Made by a program: the position numbers and the translations under genes
Assembly (NCBI GenBank): GCA_002688335.1
Contig: NZCQ01000006.1
Coordinates: 1 to 8,617 of the forward strand
DNA length: 8,617 nucleotides
Direction: 5' to 3'
Source of the DNA: Candidatus Pacearchaeota archaeon
Lineage (GTDB): Archaea; Nanobdellota; Nanobdellia; Pacearchaeales; GW2011-AR1
Part shown: piece by piece, positions 1 through 4,524 of the stretch
Numbering within the stretch: position 1 is the first letter of the stretch
Layout of the letters: the number at the start of each line of letters is the position of its first letter
The notes under the pieces: model-generated
The model's input: the letters and a program-made list of their open reading frames with translations, nothing else
The model's database searches: none
What the model was told of the DNA's origin: nothing

Positions 1-18
1 GGTTTGTAATAACAGCAC

Positions 19-26
19 ATTATACG
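19..26 (+). promoter_or_regulatory. TATA-like box of the DUF2283 gene
   Basis: ATTATACG is centred about 27 nt before the ATG at 49. That is the distance expected for an archaeal leaderless transcript, and it favours the ATG at 49 over the TTG at 34. Confidence 0.45.
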
Positions 27-48
27 CCTAAAATTGAATAATATCAAA

Positions 49-285
49 ATGGAAAAAAATAATATGAAGATTTATTACGATACGGAATCAGATTATCTTG
101 AGATTGTATTTGGAGAAACAACAGAATGTTATTATAAAAAGATAGGTCCAGATACTTATATGAGGATAGATGAAGAAACAGGAGAGGTTAAAGGTTATGC
201 AATTTATAACGTCAAGAAAAGCGATTCCCCACTTAAATCAATTAATGTAGCATTACCAAAAAATATTGCAGAAAATATGCAATAA
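49..285 (+). CDS. DUF2283-like small protein
   Basis: This 78-residue protein opens, after a few lysine/asparagine residues, with MKIYYDTESDYLEIVF. That pattern (YD-x-E-x-D-x-L-x-I) is characteristic of DUF2283. A second conserved block follows, DEETGEVKGYAIYNV, where family members usually have a turn and then a strand ending in an IEILNAS-like sequence. DUF2283 proteins are small beta-rich proteins of unknown biochemistry, and some are encoded beside toxin-like genes such as DUF4258. No partner lies downstream, and the upstream neighbour is outside the window. The ATG at 49 was chosen because a TATA-like box sits 27 nt upstream. A TTG at 34 and an ATG at 64 are in frame, and the ATG at 64 gives the start most typical of the family. 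The last 15 or so residues (ALPKNIAENMQ) are less typical. The family assignment is from motif recognition only. Confidence 0.75.
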   Translation: MEKNNMKIYYDTESDYLEIVFGETTECYYKKIGPDTYMRIDEETGEVKGYAIYNVKKSDSPLKSINVALPKNIAENMQ

Positions 286-290
286 CCAAT

Positions 291-300
291 TATTTTAAAA
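291..300 (+). promoter_or_regulatory. TATA-like box for the gene at 323
   Basis: TATTTTAAAA is centred about 26 nt before the ATG at 323, with no Shine-Dalgarno between them. This fits a leaderless archaeal promoter. Confidence 0.5.
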
Positions 301-322
301 ACAAACCATTCTTATAACACTC

Positions 323-733
323 ATGAAAAGAAGTGTATCTTTAATTATTAGCTCCTTACTAATAATAACTGCCATCTTTCTATTAGTTCTATCAATAAAT
401 AAACTTCCCTCAACAACAGGCAAAGCCATAGAAACAATCACAGACGAAAGTTGTCTGAGCTATGCAGGATATTCTTTTGATTTCCAGCTAAACGCCTGCA
501 CAAGATTCTGGGAATTAGATGATGATGAAAAGAGAGCAGCAAGAATAGCATTAAGCCATCTAAGCTCAGAAAATCCCCATGTCATTGAAGCAGTCAATCT
601 GGGCTGTAATGGATGCTACAAAATAGTAATAAGATCAAACAATCAGGATATAACAATAAATTTACAAAGATGGGAAATAGTTGATAATAAAAAACAAAAC
701 TTCTTGGACTACGTTCTTAGTTTGTTTAGATAA
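323..733 (+). CDS. Membrane-anchored cysteine-containing protein, function unknown
   Basis: The 136-residue product begins MKRS and continues with a hydrophobic segment at about residues 5-25. This is either a signal anchor or an uncleaved signal peptide. A TTGKAI motif follows at about 31-36, a sequence often seen just after the anchor in DPANN surface proteins. The rest should lie outside the cytoplasmic membrane. It holds two cysteine pairs, C44/C59 and the CNGC at 95-98, which could form disulfides. An acidic helix-like stretch (WELDDDEKRAARIAL) sits between them. The tail (YKIVIRSNNQDITINLQRWEIV) reads as a beta hairpin resembling small secreted PepSY-like modules, but I cannot assign a family. 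The gene has its own leaderless promoter and is followed by another promoter before htpX, so co-transcription is not required. Function is unknown. Confidence 0.75.
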   Translation: MKRSVSLIISSLLIITAIFLLVLSINKLPSTTGKAIETITDESCLSYAGYSFDFQLNACTRFWELDDDEKRAARIALSHLSSENPHVIEAVNLGCNGCYKIVIRSNNQDITINLQRWEIVDNKKQNFLDYVLSLFR

Positions 734-738
734 ATAAC

Positions 739-746
739 CTTAAAAA
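739..746 (+). promoter_or_regulatory. TATA-like box for htpX
   Basis: CTTAAAAA is centred about 25 nt before the htpX ATG at 768, in the short gap after the preceding gene. No Shine-Dalgarno is present, so a leaderless mRNA is likely. Confidence 0.45.
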
Positions 747-767
747 CACATCATTTCTTATTCAACT

Positions 768-1697
768 ATGACAAGAAGAATTTCATTTCACGATCAGATT
801 TCTAGAAACAAATGGAAGTCGACATTACTTCTAATCTCAATTTTGGCAGTATTATTAATTCTAGGCTATATCATCGGCATGGCATTAGGGCCTGATTACT
901 TCACGTTCATTATGATAATAGCAACAATAATTTCTATATTTTATATCTGGGCCGGGTATTACAACTCTCATAAGATAGCTTTAGCTTCTGTCAAAGCAAA
1001 ACCGGCCACATCATCAACCTACCCTCAATACAATCATATAGTTGAAGGGCTTTGTTTAGCTTCAGGAATGCCTAAACCAAAGTTGTATGTCATGGAAGAT
1101 CCGCAAATCAATGCATTCGCTTCTGGAAGAGATCCAAAAAATGCAGTAATCTGCGTTACAACGGGATGCCTAGAAAAACTTGACAAGCACGAACTGGAAG
1201 GGGTTTTAGCTCACGAATTATCTCACATAGCAAATTATGATATAAGATTCATGACTCTAACTGCAGTATTAGTCGGAATGATAGCAATAATTAGTCAGAT
1301 CTTTCTTAGAAGCCTATTCTGGCAATCATTTTCAGGAGGAGGGGGAGGAAATAAAGACAACAAAATGCAAATTATCTTCATAGTAATAGGAATTGTTCTA
1401 GCAATTCTAGCCCCAATAGTCGTTTCCTTAGTCCAATTAGCTATTTCAAGAAAGAGAGAATATACTGCAGATGCATCTGCAGTTAAATTTATCAGATCTC
1501 CAACAGGACTAATTAACGCACTTGAAAAGATAAATAGTGAGCATCCATCCAAAAACGAACAAAGAGACGAGAAACATAGAATAAACAAAGCAATAGCCCC
1601 CTTATTCATTTCAGACCCTTTCAAAAGAAAGATCGACAGCTTTTTTGCAACTCATCCCCCGATTAATAAAAGGATAGATATTCTTAAGAGGATGTGA
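768..1697 (+). CDS. htpX: HtpX-type membrane zinc metalloprotease (peptidase M48)
   Basis: HtpX is a membrane-embedded zinc protease that degrades damaged or misfolded membrane proteins. The 309-residue length is normal for the family. Two hydrophobic segments lie near the N-terminus, at about residues 19-41 and 44-65. The zinc site is seen in LAHELSHIANYD, with HELSH at 149-153 giving two histidine ligands and the catalytic Glu150. The third ligand is E230 in SRKREYTADASAV, the usual ExxxAD motif. Two more hydrophobic spans (about 162-180 and 200-225) flank a glycine-rich loop with five consecutive glycines at 189-193. The family-typical ending FATHPPINKRI is present. Also typical is the PQINAFASGRDPKNA block before the active site. 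The gene appears complete, starts at an ATG with a TATA-like box 25 nt upstream, and ends with TGA. That shows TGA is a normal stop here. Confidence 0.95.
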   Translation: MTRRISFHDQISRNKWKSTLLLISILAVLLILGYIIGMALGPDYFTFIMIIATIISIFYIWAGYYNSHKIALASVKAKPATSSTYPQYNHIVEGLCLASGMPKPKLYVMEDPQINAFASGRDPKNAVICVTTGCLEKLDKHELEGVLAHELSHIANYDIRFMTLTAVLVGMIAIISQIFLRSLFWQSFSGGGGGNKDNKMQIIFIVIGIVLAILAPIVVSLVQLAISRKREYTADASAVKFIRSPTGLINALEKINSEHPSKNEQRDEKHRINKAIAPLFISDPFKRKIDSFFATHPPINKRIDILKRM

Positions 1698-1739
1698 TTC
1701 TAGTTAAGTAATCACTATAAAGTAACTAAGATGGCAACA

Positions 1740-1748
1740 TTTATAAAT
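1740..1748 (+). promoter_or_regulatory. TATA-like box for the methyltransferase-like gene
   Basis: TTTATAAAT is centred 25 nt before the ATG at 1769 and is among the best archaeal TATA matches in the window. No Shine-Dalgarno is present. Confidence 0.6.
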
Positions 1749-1768
1749 TCAATATTTCTCCAACTTTT

Positions 1769-2542
1769 ATGGCTATGTTAAATTTAATAGAACGAAGCGA
1801 GGGGGAATTAAGAGAATATCTAGATGAATCTCATAGATATCTGGAAGATGTAAGTACTAGGAAAAGAAGAACCATTTTAAGATATATTAGGGACATGATT
1901 GAAGATACAATGAGGATGGAATTTGATAGAAACAAACCTCTCTTGAAAAATGTTATCGGCGCAATAGAACTAAATGGTTTAACAACTCCAAAAAATATTG
2001 CTGATTATTGTTCAGGATTGGGCGGTGGAACCCTAAGGATAGGCTCCCATTTCCCAGATTCTTATGTGACTGGATTTGACGTTAAGAAAGAATTAACCAT
2101 ATTTGCAAGGAGCTTTCTAAAAAGGAGAAGAAAAAATATAAGATATAAGACTGCAAATGTCTACGATGGCCCTAATGGAGATTTTGATGCTTTTTTCTAC
2201 AACAGTTCATGCGGACCATTAGGCGATATAATAATTGATAATGCAATTAGAACTGATATACCTTTAATTGCAGGGAGATCTTGTTGCTTTCATAAATTCA
2301 GAGAAATAAATAGGACAAACGGTAAAAATGATGGCTCAGATAATGTAGACATGTTAAGTAATTTTGCAAAAAACCGCTTAGGACTGACCCCAAGCAAATT
2401 AGAGGAAATATCAGACAAATCAAAAGCGGACGATATTGCTAAAACATTTTTAGATGTAAATCGAGCCCTAAAACTAAAGGAAAAAGGCTATCGAGTATAT
2501 TCCAGTCATAAGAATAATATTCTAATTGCATATAAGAAATAA
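1769..2542 (+). CDS. METTL25/Methyltransf_32-like SAM-dependent methyltransferase
   Basis: The 257-residue protein has a charged helical N-terminus (about 1-70), then a class I methyltransferase core. Motif I is IADYCSGLGGG at 77-87, and D104 (GFDV) sits at the end of the second strand, where the ribose of SAM is normally bound. Two later blocks are distinctive. NSSCGPLGDIIIDNAI (145-160) and LIAGRSCCFHKF (166-177) line up by eye with the HACGDL and GCCYHKL signatures of METTL25/Methyltransf_32 (PF13679) proteins. The C-terminus ends in a helix and a strand (KEKGYRVYSS, NILIAYKK). The substrate is unknown; the family does not give a safe prediction. The gene stands alone with its own leaderless promoter. 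A second in-frame ATG two codons downstream is possible. The methyltransferase fold is well supported and the METTL25 relation is inference. Confidence 0.72.
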   Translation: MAMLNLIERSEGELREYLDESHRYLEDVSTRKRRTILRYIRDMIEDTMRMEFDRNKPLLKNVIGAIELNGLTTPKNIADYCSGLGGGTLRIGSHFPDSYVTGFDVKKELTIFARSFLKRRRKNIRYKTANVYDGPNGDFDAFFYNSSCGPLGDIIIDNAIRTDIPLIAGRSCCFHKFREINRTNGKNDGSDNVDMLSNFAKNRLGLTPSKLEEISDKSKADDIAKTFLDVNRALKLKEKGYRVYSSHKNNILIAYKK

Positions 2543-2552
2543 CCGAAACCCA

Positions 2553-2561
2553 GATAAATAC
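2553..2561 (+). promoter_or_regulatory. TATA-like box of the broken antitoxin gene
   Basis: GATAAATAC is centred about 22-23 nt before the ATG at 2579. The promoter appears preserved although the gene behind it is interrupted. Confidence 0.35.
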
Positions 2562-2578
2562 ATAAGTATATTTTTAGT

Positions 2579-2797
2579 ATGCAACTCAGAATAAAAGAAA
2601 AGACTCCTTTGGCAATGACCAATCTTAAAGAACAACTTTTATTAGATTCCTATGGTGGGGTTATCTGACACTTTATTGAACCATTTCTGCCATTATCTAA
2701 TTCAAGCGAAAGTCTAAGAAAAGAAGCTTTGGAAGAATTTAAAAGGGGAGAAACAATTTCCTTTGACGAGATTTTAGCTGAACATGAAAAAGATTGA
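2579..2797 (+). pseudogene. Antitoxin-like gene interrupted by an in-frame TGA
   Basis: Reading from the ATG at 2579, one frame is open to a final TGA at 2795-2797 except for a single TGA at 2666-2668 (codon 30). Ignoring that codon, it would encode 72 residues. The last part, RKEALEEFKRGETISFDEIL, is the helix-turn-helix-like tail common to many small antitoxins of the Phd/RelB type, which usually wraps a toxin. The first 29 residues (MQLRIKEKTPLAMTNLKEQ and on) also look like a real protein. A TATA-like box precedes it. TGA acts as a normal stop in htpX and other genes here, so readthrough is unlikely and a nonsense mutation, perhaps from TGG, is the simplest reading. No toxin follows. An ATG at 2784 overlapping the 3' end opens only seven codons before TAA. 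A sequencing error cannot be excluded. The precise antitoxin family is uncertain. Confidence 0.6.
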
Positions 2798-2977
2798 TCT
2801 TTCTTAAAAAGCAAAAAAGAGATATTTTAAATTACCATTTCAATTTAGGGGAGTAATTAAAGATTATCCACCAATATAACGCTTATCACACACAAATCCC
2901 TTGTAAACTCATAATAAAGTTACACTACAAAAACAAACTGTCACTACCTAAAAATAATCAATCATCGACGGTAAAAC
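2798..2977 (+). other. Intergenic stretch without a recognisable gene
   Basis: Stops interrupt all three forward frames and nothing recognisable is encoded on either strand. This is where a toxin partner of the broken antitoxin would be expected. The frame of the ATG at 2784 gives seven codons, a TAA, and then a short open piece beginning KAKKRYFKLP that I cannot match to any toxin. No convincing RNA structure or terminator was seen. Confidence 0.5.
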
Positions 2978-2986
2978 TTATATACT
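2978..2986 (+). promoter_or_regulatory. Strong TATA-like box without an obvious gene
   Basis: TTATATACT is centred about 25 nt before an ATG at 3006. The geometry matches the leaderless promoters of the larger genes in this window, so transcription from about 3004-3006 is likely whether or not the short frame behind it is translated. Confidence 0.5.
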
Positions 2987-3005
2987 AGATTAGCCTTTAG
3001 AAACC

Positions 3006-3110
3006 ATGGAAATAAATAGCAGTGCAAGGAATCTGAATTCTATATGCTTTAACAGTTGTACCAAGATTAATTTCCAATTTAAATATATTGATATTAAATA
3101 TCTGATTTAA
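3006..3110 (+). CDS. Putative 34-residue microprotein (or a non-coding transcript)
   Basis: An ATG lies exactly where the TATA-like box at 2978-2986 predicts a transcript to start, and opens 34 codons before TAA. The peptide begins MEINSSARNLNSICFNSC and ends in an aromatic, isoleucine-rich stretch (FKYIDIKYLI). It has two cysteines four residues apart but no motif I know. Support is only the promoter spacing. The alternative is that the promoter drives a small RNA or a long leader for the zinc-protein gene downstream. A second AT-rich box at 3078-3088 overlaps the 3' end of this frame. Confidence 0.3.
   Translation: MEINSSARNLNSICFNSCTKINFQFKYIDIKYLI
3078..3088 (+). promoter_or_regulatory. 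Possible TATA-like box for the Cys8 zinc protein
   Basis: TTTAAATATAT is the best AT-rich box upstream of the zinc-protein gene. It would start a transcript near 3108, giving a leader of about 40 nt before the ATG at 3149, or about 22 nt before the TTG at 3131. A weaker AAATAT at 3119-3124 would instead give a leaderless mRNA starting near 3149. I cannot choose between them. Confidence 0.3.
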
Positions 3111-3148
3111 GCCCCTCCAAATATCCGGGTTTGAATCTTAATTCTACT

Positions 3149-3544
3149 ATGATAATACCAAATAACAACCAAGGCGATGAAACACAATTCTTATGTGATG
3201 TATGTAGCGAGCCAGTCACCAACCCAATTTGCCCTTTTTGTCTTACTGAGGAGATTGAAGCCTGGCTCACGTTCTATCCAGGATTAAGAAAAGCATTATT
3301 GCCAAAGATACATAAATATCTAGACAAGATATCAAACAAGATAACTGCTTACGGAACAATTTGTATAAAATGTAAAGATAATAGTGCTCATGTCTGTCCT
3401 TATTGCTTCACAGCATTTGTATTCTACGAACTTAAGAAATTGCACGCCGAAAAATTCATACTAAAAGAATATTTCGAATTCTTCAATTTCGATCTTCATC
3501 ACACAGGTTATACAAAGGAAGCAGAAGAGCTAGGGGTAATTTAA
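3149..3544 (+). CDS. Small protein with two four-cysteine zinc clusters
   Basis: The product is 131 residues from the ATG at 3149. A TTG at 3131 would add six residues. Eight cysteines form two clear clusters: C16/C19 with C28/C31, and C72/C75 with C83/C86. Both have the CxxC spacing of treble-clef or zinc-ribbon sites. Between them is a helical linker containing EEIEAWLTFYPGLRKALLPK. After the second cluster comes a helix and the ending FEFFNFDLHHTGYTKEAEELG. I recognise this overall layout, including the FNFDL and GYTKEAEELG ending, from uncharacterised proteins of DPANN archaea, but know no function. Two zinc clusters in a small soluble protein usually mean protein or nucleic-acid binding. 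A 27-codon frame begins 2 nt after the stop and may be co-translated. Confidence 0.8.
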   Translation: MIIPNNNQGDETQFLCDVCSEPVTNPICPFCLTEEIEAWLTFYPGLRKALLPKIHKYLDKISNKITAYGTICIKCKDNSAHVCPYCFTAFVFYELKKLHAEKFILKEYFEFFNFDLHHTGYTKEAEELGVI

Positions 3545-3545
3545 A

Positions 3546-3629
3546 ATGAAAAAAATAAATAGGATGAGCTATTGGTTGGACGAAGAAAAAGTAGATGAAC
3601 TAGAGATAGAAGACCTAGAAGATTTATAG
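3546..3629 (+). CDS. Putative 27-residue acidic microprotein
   Basis: An ATG one base after the TAA of the zinc-protein gene opens 27 codons, giving MKKINRMSYWLDEEKVDELE followed by IEDLEDL and TAG. The N-terminus is basic and the rest strongly acidic and helix-prone. Its closeness to the upstream stop would permit translational coupling. No family is recognised. A frame this short may occur by chance, though the biased amphipathic composition is suggestive. Confidence 0.35.
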   Translation: MKKINRMSYWLDEEKVDELEIEDLEDL

Positions 3630-3710
3630 AATATACTATTAATCTCTTAATCTCCTTAGAGAGGTCAATATCTAAAATGAAAAGAAACTACGAAGTAGCA
3701 ATGTTAGGGG
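3630..3710 (+). other. Spacer with a weak hairpin and a 20-codon frame
   Basis: An imperfect inverted repeat lies at 3644-3663, with CTCTTAA facing TTAGAGAG and one bulged base. An ATG at 3677 opens only 20 codons (MKRNYEVAMLGGLHLGNLAK) before TAA at 3737-3739, running into the tandem repeat. This could be a leader peptide or the remnant of a decayed gene. Nothing else is recognisable. Confidence 0.3.
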
Positions 3711-3850
3711 GGTTGCATCTAGGGAACCTAGCTAAATAAAGGGAAGTTGCTTTAAGAAACCTAATGTAGGAAAGGTGACTTGTTAGGAAAACCTAGCAAA
3801 TCTAAGGGAAGTTGCTTTAAGAAACCGTAGGTGTCTTGGAAAATGATAGG
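3711..3850 (+). repeat. Degenerate tandem repeat, period about 63-65 bp, two copies plus an edge
   Basis: A 23-bp core is perfectly repeated at 3739-3761 and 3804-3826. It opens with AAGGGAAGTTGC and closes with TTTAAGAAACC. Similarity extends beyond the core on both sides. CCTAGC precedes it in both copies. GTAGG, then a GTG/TGT-CTTG block, then GGAAAA follows in both, with small indels. Each copy begins with a short hairpin: CTAGG-gaa-CCTAG at 3719-3731, and GTTAGG-aaaa-CCTAGC at 3782-3797. A third edge, ATAGGAAAAT, falls at 3846-3855, inside the start of the next gene. The 65-nt core spacing is not a multiple of three, so this is not a repeat of protein units. It could be a tandem RNA element or slippage duplication placing two copies before the zinc-protein start. 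Confidence 0.7.
3828..3832 (+). promoter_or_regulatory. Possible ribosome binding site for the Cys4 protein
   Basis: AGGTG ends 10 nt before the ATG at 3843 and lies within the second repeat copy. It is a weak Shine-Dalgarno match that would support the ATG at 3843 over the in-frame GTG at 3831, which overlaps the motif. Confidence 0.3.
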
Positions 3851-4058
3851 AAAATGTCCAAACTGCAATATAATGTTGAAAGAACCTCCTTTCGACAATA
3901 GAACAACGAATGAGGTCATGATTACCTTGAGGTATCGTGATAGGGTAGATAACAATCAATCTATAGGATCAATAGAATCAAAGGGTTATTGTGAAATATG
4001 TGACGCAAGATTAGAAGATTTAGAGAAGCAAAGAACCGGTAATAAAGCAGCACCCTAG
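3843..4058 (+). CDS. Small Cys4 zinc-ribbon-like protein
   Basis: The product is 71 residues from the ATG at 3843. An in-frame GTG at 3831 would add four. Two CxxC pairs stand at C5/C8 (GKCPNCNIML) and C50/C53 (GYCEICDARL), separated by about 40 residues that read as beta strands (EVMITLRYRDRV). This is the usual plan of a single zinc ribbon. The tail is charged and helix-prone, ending in GNKAAP. No specific family is recognised; such proteins often bind nucleic acid or a larger partner. The start lies at the edge of the tandem repeat, so part of the 5' end (GGAAAATGATAGGAAAATG) is itself repeat-derived. The frame on the opposite strand over the same bases has no recognisable features. Confidence 0.65.
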   Translation: MIGKCPNCNIMLKEPPFDNRTTNEVMITLRYRDRVDNNQSIGSIESKGYCEICDARLEDLEKQRTGNKAAP

Positions 4059-4106
4059 ATTTTCCCTCAGTTGATGCATCACAAAAATTTTCTGCTCCAC
4101 CATTAT

Positions 4107-4113
4107 AAGGAGG
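4107..4113 (+). promoter_or_regulatory. Shine-Dalgarno-like AAGGAGG before the chimeric gene
   Basis: AAGGAGG matches the anti-Shine-Dalgarno strongly but ends 13 nt before the ATG at 4127, longer than usual. An overlapping ATTATAAG at 4102-4109 could instead be a TATA box, although it is only about 22 nt from the ATG. The two readings conflict. Confidence 0.35.
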
Positions 4114-4126
4114 ATAAATTTATCTA

Positions 4127-4483
4127 ATGGCGTTTACTTCTACTTTCGTGAAACGTAAAATTCTCTTGATTGGTGGAACCGGAATCGTAGGCAAGGCAAT
4201 TATAAGTGAGGCTCTAAAAAATAATGATGACATTACAGTTATTGGCCTTGATATAAATAAGACCATCTCACAAAAGATTAGGCAAATAAATATTAATCGG
4301 AAAAACAATGAAGAATTTAGAGATCTATGCAAAAACGAATTAAATTCCAAATGGGATATAGTCATAGACATTTCTAAGGATGGAACCATTACTTCTATTG
4401 AAGTTTTAAATGCTAGTAGATTATTTTCTGGAGATAATAAGAAAGTTATAGAAATGGCTAGTCAAATAGTTGATGAAAATTGA
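4127..4483 (+). CDS. Chimeric ORF: Rossmann NAD(P)-binding half-domain joined to a DUF2283-like tail
   Basis: Residues 10-42 (KRKILLIGGTGIVGKAII and on to VIGLD) form the first beta-alpha-beta unit of a Rossmann fold. The dinucleotide-binding glycines are in GGTGIVG at 16-22, as in NAD-dependent epimerases and atypical short-chain dehydrogenases. The part to about residue 82 continues that fold, ending in the strand WDIVIDI. Whole enzymes of that type run to about 300 residues with a YxxxK catalytic pair, which is absent here. From about 83 the sequence changes to KDGTITSIEVLNASRLF. This matches the C-terminal half of DUF2283, where an acidic strand, a G turn and IEILNAS are typical. The protein stops at residue 118. 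I infer a recombination product that has lost most of the enzyme. Whether it is expressed or useful is unknown. It overlaps a TTG that could begin the next frame. Confidence 0.6.
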   Translation: MAFTSTFVKRKILLIGGTGIVGKAIISEALKNNDDITVIGLDINKTISQKIRQININRKNNEEFRDLCKNELNSKWDIVIDISKDGTITSIEVLNASRLFSGDNKKVIEMASQIVDEN

Positions 4484-4491
4484 ATAATAGG

Positions 4492-4500
4492 TTTATAAAT
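4492..4500 (+). promoter_or_regulatory. TATA-like box for the SAM methyltransferase
   Basis: TTTATAAAT is centred 28-29 nt before the ATG at 4525. This argues that the gene starts at 4525 and not at the in-frame TTG at 4480, which lies upstream of the box. Confidence 0.5.
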
Positions 4501-4524
4501 ATTCTTTACTTTTTAAGATATAAC

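Noticed and set aside
1295..1624. A 109-codon frame on the minus strand
   Set aside because: It lies wholly inside htpX, whose motifs are unambiguous, and its translation is compositionally a mirror of hydrophobic htpX codons.
2666..2668. TGA read as tryptophan or selenocysteine in the antitoxin-like frame
   Set aside because: TGA is the normal terminator of htpX and the methyltransferase in this window, and Trp is written TGG. No selenocysteine insertion element or Sec machinery is seen.
3124..3140. A tRNA T-arm-like sequence (GGGTTTGAATC)
   Set aside because: No acceptor stem, D arm or anticodon arm can be folded upstream, and the expected closing bases of the T stem do not match.
3644..3663. 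A hairpin as an intrinsic terminator
   Set aside because: The stem is short and bulged and no T run follows. Archaeal termination relies on T tracts, so there is no support for a terminator.
3739..3826. A CRISPR array: two 23-bp identical repeats, ending in a GAAAC-like sequence, separated by 42 bp
   Set aside because: Only two copies are present, and the bases between and around them are also similar between copies, whereas CRISPR spacers are unrelated. No cas genes or leader are visible.
3712..3843. The tandem repeat as duplicated protein-coding units (REVALRN-like translation in both copies)
   Set aside because: The copies are 65 nt apart and fall in different frames, and stops interrupt both, so a coding repeat is not supported.
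3761..3955. A 64-codon minus-strand frame across the repeat and Cys4 gene
   Set aside because: No motif is present, and the plus strand encodes two CxxC pairs in a plausible zinc ribbon.
4120..4389. An 89-codon minus-strand frame
   Set aside because: It is antisense to the Rossmann region of the chimeric gene, which has a clear glycine motif.
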